Positions 6,468-7,746 of a stretch of 7,746 nt of DNA are shown here, piece after piece. Source of the stretch: Actinomycetes bacterium (GTDB lineage Bacteria; Actinomycetota; Acidimicrobiia; Acidimicrobiales; Palsa-688); NCBI GenBank assembly GCA_021808425.1, contig JAKBBS010000151.1, forward strand, positions 1-7,746. The letters run 5' to 3'. Position numbers and translations under genes: made by a program. How positions within the stretch are numbered: position 1 is the stretch's first letter; every line of letters starts with the position of its first letter. The notes below the pieces were generated by a model. The model was not told where the DNA came from, made no database searches, and saw nothing but the letters and a program-made list of their open reading frames with translations.

Positions 6468-7307
6468 ATGAATGTCGATCTTGCCTCCGGGCCGGCGTGG
6501 CTATTCTGCCCGGCCAACCGACCCGAGCGATATGCCAAGGCGGCTGACGCCGCAGACGTCGTCATCATCGATCTAGAGGACGGGGTGTCGCCGTCGGCGC
6601 GCCCATCGGCCCGCGATGCGCTGGCCCGGGAATCCGACGCGTTGGACCCGGGGCGCACAGTGATCCGAATCAACCCGCTCGGCACCGCTGACCACCAGCA
6701 GGATCTCGCGCTGCTCACCCGGCTGCCGTTCAAGGTGGTGATGCTGTCCAAGGCGGAATCCGCTGCCCAGCTCAGACGTTTGGACGATTTCGATGTCGTC
6801 GCCCTGTGCGAGACACCGGCCGGCGTGCGCGCGGCCGGGGAGATGGCCGCCGAGGACAACTGCGCGGCTCTCATGTGGGGAGCCGAGGATCTGATCGCCG
6901 CTCTCGGCGGGCTGTCCAGTCGAGACGAGACCGGCCTGTATCGCGGTGTCGCAGCTCACGCCCGCAACGAGGTCCTCCTTGCGGCCGGGGCAGCCAGGAC
7001 TGCAGTACTTGACAGCGTGTATCTCGACATCGCAGACCTGGAAGGACTGCGACGCGAATCCGCCGACGCCGCAGCTTCGGGGTTCACGGCGAAGGCGTGT
7101 ATCCATCCGACACAGGTCGCCGTTGTCCGCGACGCCTTCCGACCGGCACCGGCCGAGCTCGACTGGGCGGAGCATGTCCTAAGCGCAGTGGAGGCAAATC
7201 CGGGGGGTGTGTTCACCCTGAACGGGCATATGATCGACGAGCCTCTGATCAAACAAGCTAGGCGGATCGCCGCCAGAAGCCTCGCCATACCTACCCCGGC
7301 GACCTAA
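6468..7307 (+). CDS. citE: CitE-like beta-hydroxyacyl-CoA lyase (HpcH/HpaI aldolase family)
   Basis: The 279-residue TIM-barrel lyase of the CitE/HpcH group depends on a divalent metal. It probably cleaves 3-hydroxy-3-methylglutaryl-CoA to acetyl-CoA and acetoacetate, ending the leucine route; mycobacterial Rv2498c, at the same place in its locus, is described as a beta-hydroxyacyl-CoA lyase. Visible motifs are FCPANRPERYAKA at the N-terminus, IIDLEDGVSP (33-42), RIN (67-69), LCETPAG (113-119) with metal ligand Glu115, WGAEDL (137-142) with metal ligand Asp141, and KACIHPTQV near the C-terminus. A stand-alone CitE without citrate lyase CitD/CitF genes argues against citrate cleavage. ATG 6468 starts one base after the hydratase stop, so translation is likely coupled. 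Citramalyl-CoA or malyl-CoA cleavage is possible instead. It is the last recognisable operon gene; no clear terminator hairpin with a T-run follows. Confidence 0.9.
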   Translation: MNVDLASGPAWLFCPANRPERYAKAADAADVVIIDLEDGVSPSARPSARDALARESDALDPGRTVIRINPLGTADHQQDLALLTRLPFKVVMLSKAESAAQLRRLDDFDVVALCETPAGVRAAGEMAAEDNCAALMWGAEDLIAALGGLSSRDETGLYRGVAAHARNEVLLAAGAARTAVLDSVYLDIADLEGLRRESADAAASGFTAKACIHPTQVAVVRDAFRPAPAELDWAEHVLSAVEANPGGVFTLNGHMIDEPLIKQARRIAARSLAIPTPAT

Positions 7308-7379
7308 CTGCGACCACTTCCCGACGCGCGAAATCCTTTGACGGCGCCTGCGCACTGGGACTCCCTCGGGATTGGCGTG

Positions 7380-7610
7380 TCACCCAGTCAGATGCAAGGA
7401 GAACCAGTCGCGGACTTTCTTCCATCTGTCGAGCGCCGCCTCGGTTCGGTACCTTGGTCCCGTCCACCGAGAAAAAGGCGTGGCCAGCGTCGTCGTAGAT
7501 GTGGAACTGGTAGGTATTGCCCAGCTCCCCTTGCAGATAATTGAGGACGACAGGTGACCGGTTGATGCCGTGTACCACCAACGATTTCGAACAAGCTATG
7601 TCGGTGGCGC
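7380..7610 (-). pseudogene. Frameshifted C-terminal remnant of a dienelactone hydrolase-family protein
   Basis: One - strand frame encodes TYQFHIYDDAGHAFFSVDG (about 7459-7515), the characteristic C-terminal strand with active-site His of dienelactone hydrolases. Just after it, at about 7449-7457, the match jumps to another frame encoding RTEAALDRWKKVRDWF and ending at TGA 7382-7380, the expected last helix of the family. Removing one A from the AAG codon there rejoins both parts as DGTRYRTEAALD. A second one-base shift near 7530-7533 would join an upstream segment (VGGTRHQPVTCRPQLSA) to GELGNTYQFH, but that part of the similarity is weaker. The nucleophile elbow and N-terminal half are not found, so this is a broken 3' fragment and not a working gene. 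The open frame 7291-7743 that contains part of it should not be annotated as intact. Two sequencing errors are a less likely explanation. Confidence 0.68.
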
Positions 7611-7657
7611 ATCGAATATCCCGATCGCCTCTCACTAGTAACTGGTGGGCACGGGGT

Positions 7658-7682
7658 GACGCGAAATGCTGCGCTTCGCGTC
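7658..7682. repeat. Inverted repeat, 8-base arms, 9-base spacer
   Basis: GACGCGAA (7658-7665) is mirrored by TTCGCGTC (7675-7682). It ends 19 bases before the ATG at 7702 and falls between the hydrolase remnant and that small gene. It could be an operator or part of the promoter region of the presumed antitoxin gene, or simply a GC-rich hairpin. Only symmetry and location support it. Confidence 0.45.
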
Positions 7683-7694
7683 TCCCGAACAGCA

Positions 7695-7707
7695 TGTCAG
7701 TATGACA
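7695..7707. promoter_or_regulatory. Short palindrome over the start codon of the presumed antitoxin
   Basis: TGTCA (7695-7699) and TGACA (7703-7707) flank a 3-base centre, and the ATG at 7702-7704 lies inside. Ribbon-helix-helix antitoxins bind short palindromes at or just upstream of their own start, so an autoregulatory operator is possible. With 5-base arms chance is a real alternative. Confidence 0.3.
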
Positions 7708-7746
7708 AAGGCGATCACCGTCCGCCTCGACGACGCCGACCACGAG
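7702..7746 (+). CDS. Probable ribbon-helix-helix antitoxin, N-terminus only (3' end outside window)
   Basis: The 15 codons visible read MTKAITVRLDDADHE. This closely resembles the first beta strand of CopG/RHH-type DNA-binding antitoxins and regulators, where an alternating polar/hydrophobic stretch (x-I-T-V-R-L-D-D) inserts into the DNA major groove and is followed by acidic and H/E residues before helix 1. The upstream ATG at 7694 runs into a stop after three codons, so ATG 7702 is the likely start, though no good Shine-Dalgarno is seen. If right, a toxin gene (RelE/ParE, VapC or Fic type) should follow just outside the window. A solitary RHH regulator is the alternative. The call rests on 15 residues and codon use, so confidence is limited. 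Confidence 0.55.
   Translation, partial: MTKAITVRLDDADHE

Noticed and set aside
6089..6874. Antisense open frame of 261 codons under the hydratase and lyase genes
   Set aside because: Ser/Ala/Arg-rich shadow translation with no family motif; both + strand genes here are well supported.
7291..7743. Open - strand frame as one intact 150-residue gene
   Set aside because: Only its middle matches dienelactone hydrolase, the match leaves the frame at about 7450, and the frame runs into the end of the lyase gene.
1..7746. CRISPR arrays, tRNA or rRNA genes, insertion sequences, phage genes
   Set aside because: I found no direct repeat series, no cloverleaf or rRNA-like sequence and no transposase or integrase motif by reading both strands.

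Overview
The window looks like chromosomal DNA from a high-GC actinobacterium. The signs are GC-rich third codon positions, frequent GTG and TTG starts, genes abutting or overlapping by 1-4 bases, and a gene order that closely matches the actinobacterial leucine/branched-chain acyl-CoA catabolic locus (in Mycobacterium tuberculosis accD1-accA1-fadE19-Rv2499c-citE, with the TetR gene Rv2506 nearby). I cannot name the genus; a non-mycobacterial lineage is likely because the flanks differ.

Layout. Bases 1-445 hold the C-terminal part of a TetR-family regulator on the + strand whose DNA-binding domain lies left of the window. Its 3' end contains a perfect inverted repeat with 17-base arms. Facing it on the - strand is a second, complete, paralogous TetR repressor (528-1118). 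An 89-base AT-richer gap with a 21-base near-palindrome (1152-1172) separates this repressor from a five-gene + strand operon (1208-7307): carboxyltransferase (accD1 type), biotin carboxylase/biotin carrier protein (accA1 type), acyl-CoA dehydrogenase (fadE19/acdH type), MaoC-like hydratase, and CitE-like lyase. The last 439 bases hold no intact gene. They carry a frameshifted dienelactone-hydrolase remnant on the - strand (about 7380-7610), two small palindromes, and the first 15 codons of a probable ribbon-helix-helix antitoxin (7702 to the window edge).

How the genes work together. The dehydrogenase oxidises isovaleryl-CoA (and probably related branched acyl-CoAs) to 3-methylcrotonyl-CoA. 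The AccA1/AccD1 complex carboxylates this to 3-methylglutaconyl-CoA, the MaoC-like protein hydrates it to 3-hydroxy-3-methylglutaryl-CoA, and the CitE-like lyase cleaves that to acetyl-CoA plus acetoacetate. The divergent TetR protein probably represses the operon and itself through the central palindrome, with an acyl-CoA as likely inducer.

No new system is evident. The most interesting points are the synteny break after citE, with gene decay and a possible toxin-antitoxin start; the perfect hairpin between the convergent regulators; the convergent TetR paralogue pair; and active-site features of the dehydrogenase and hydratase.
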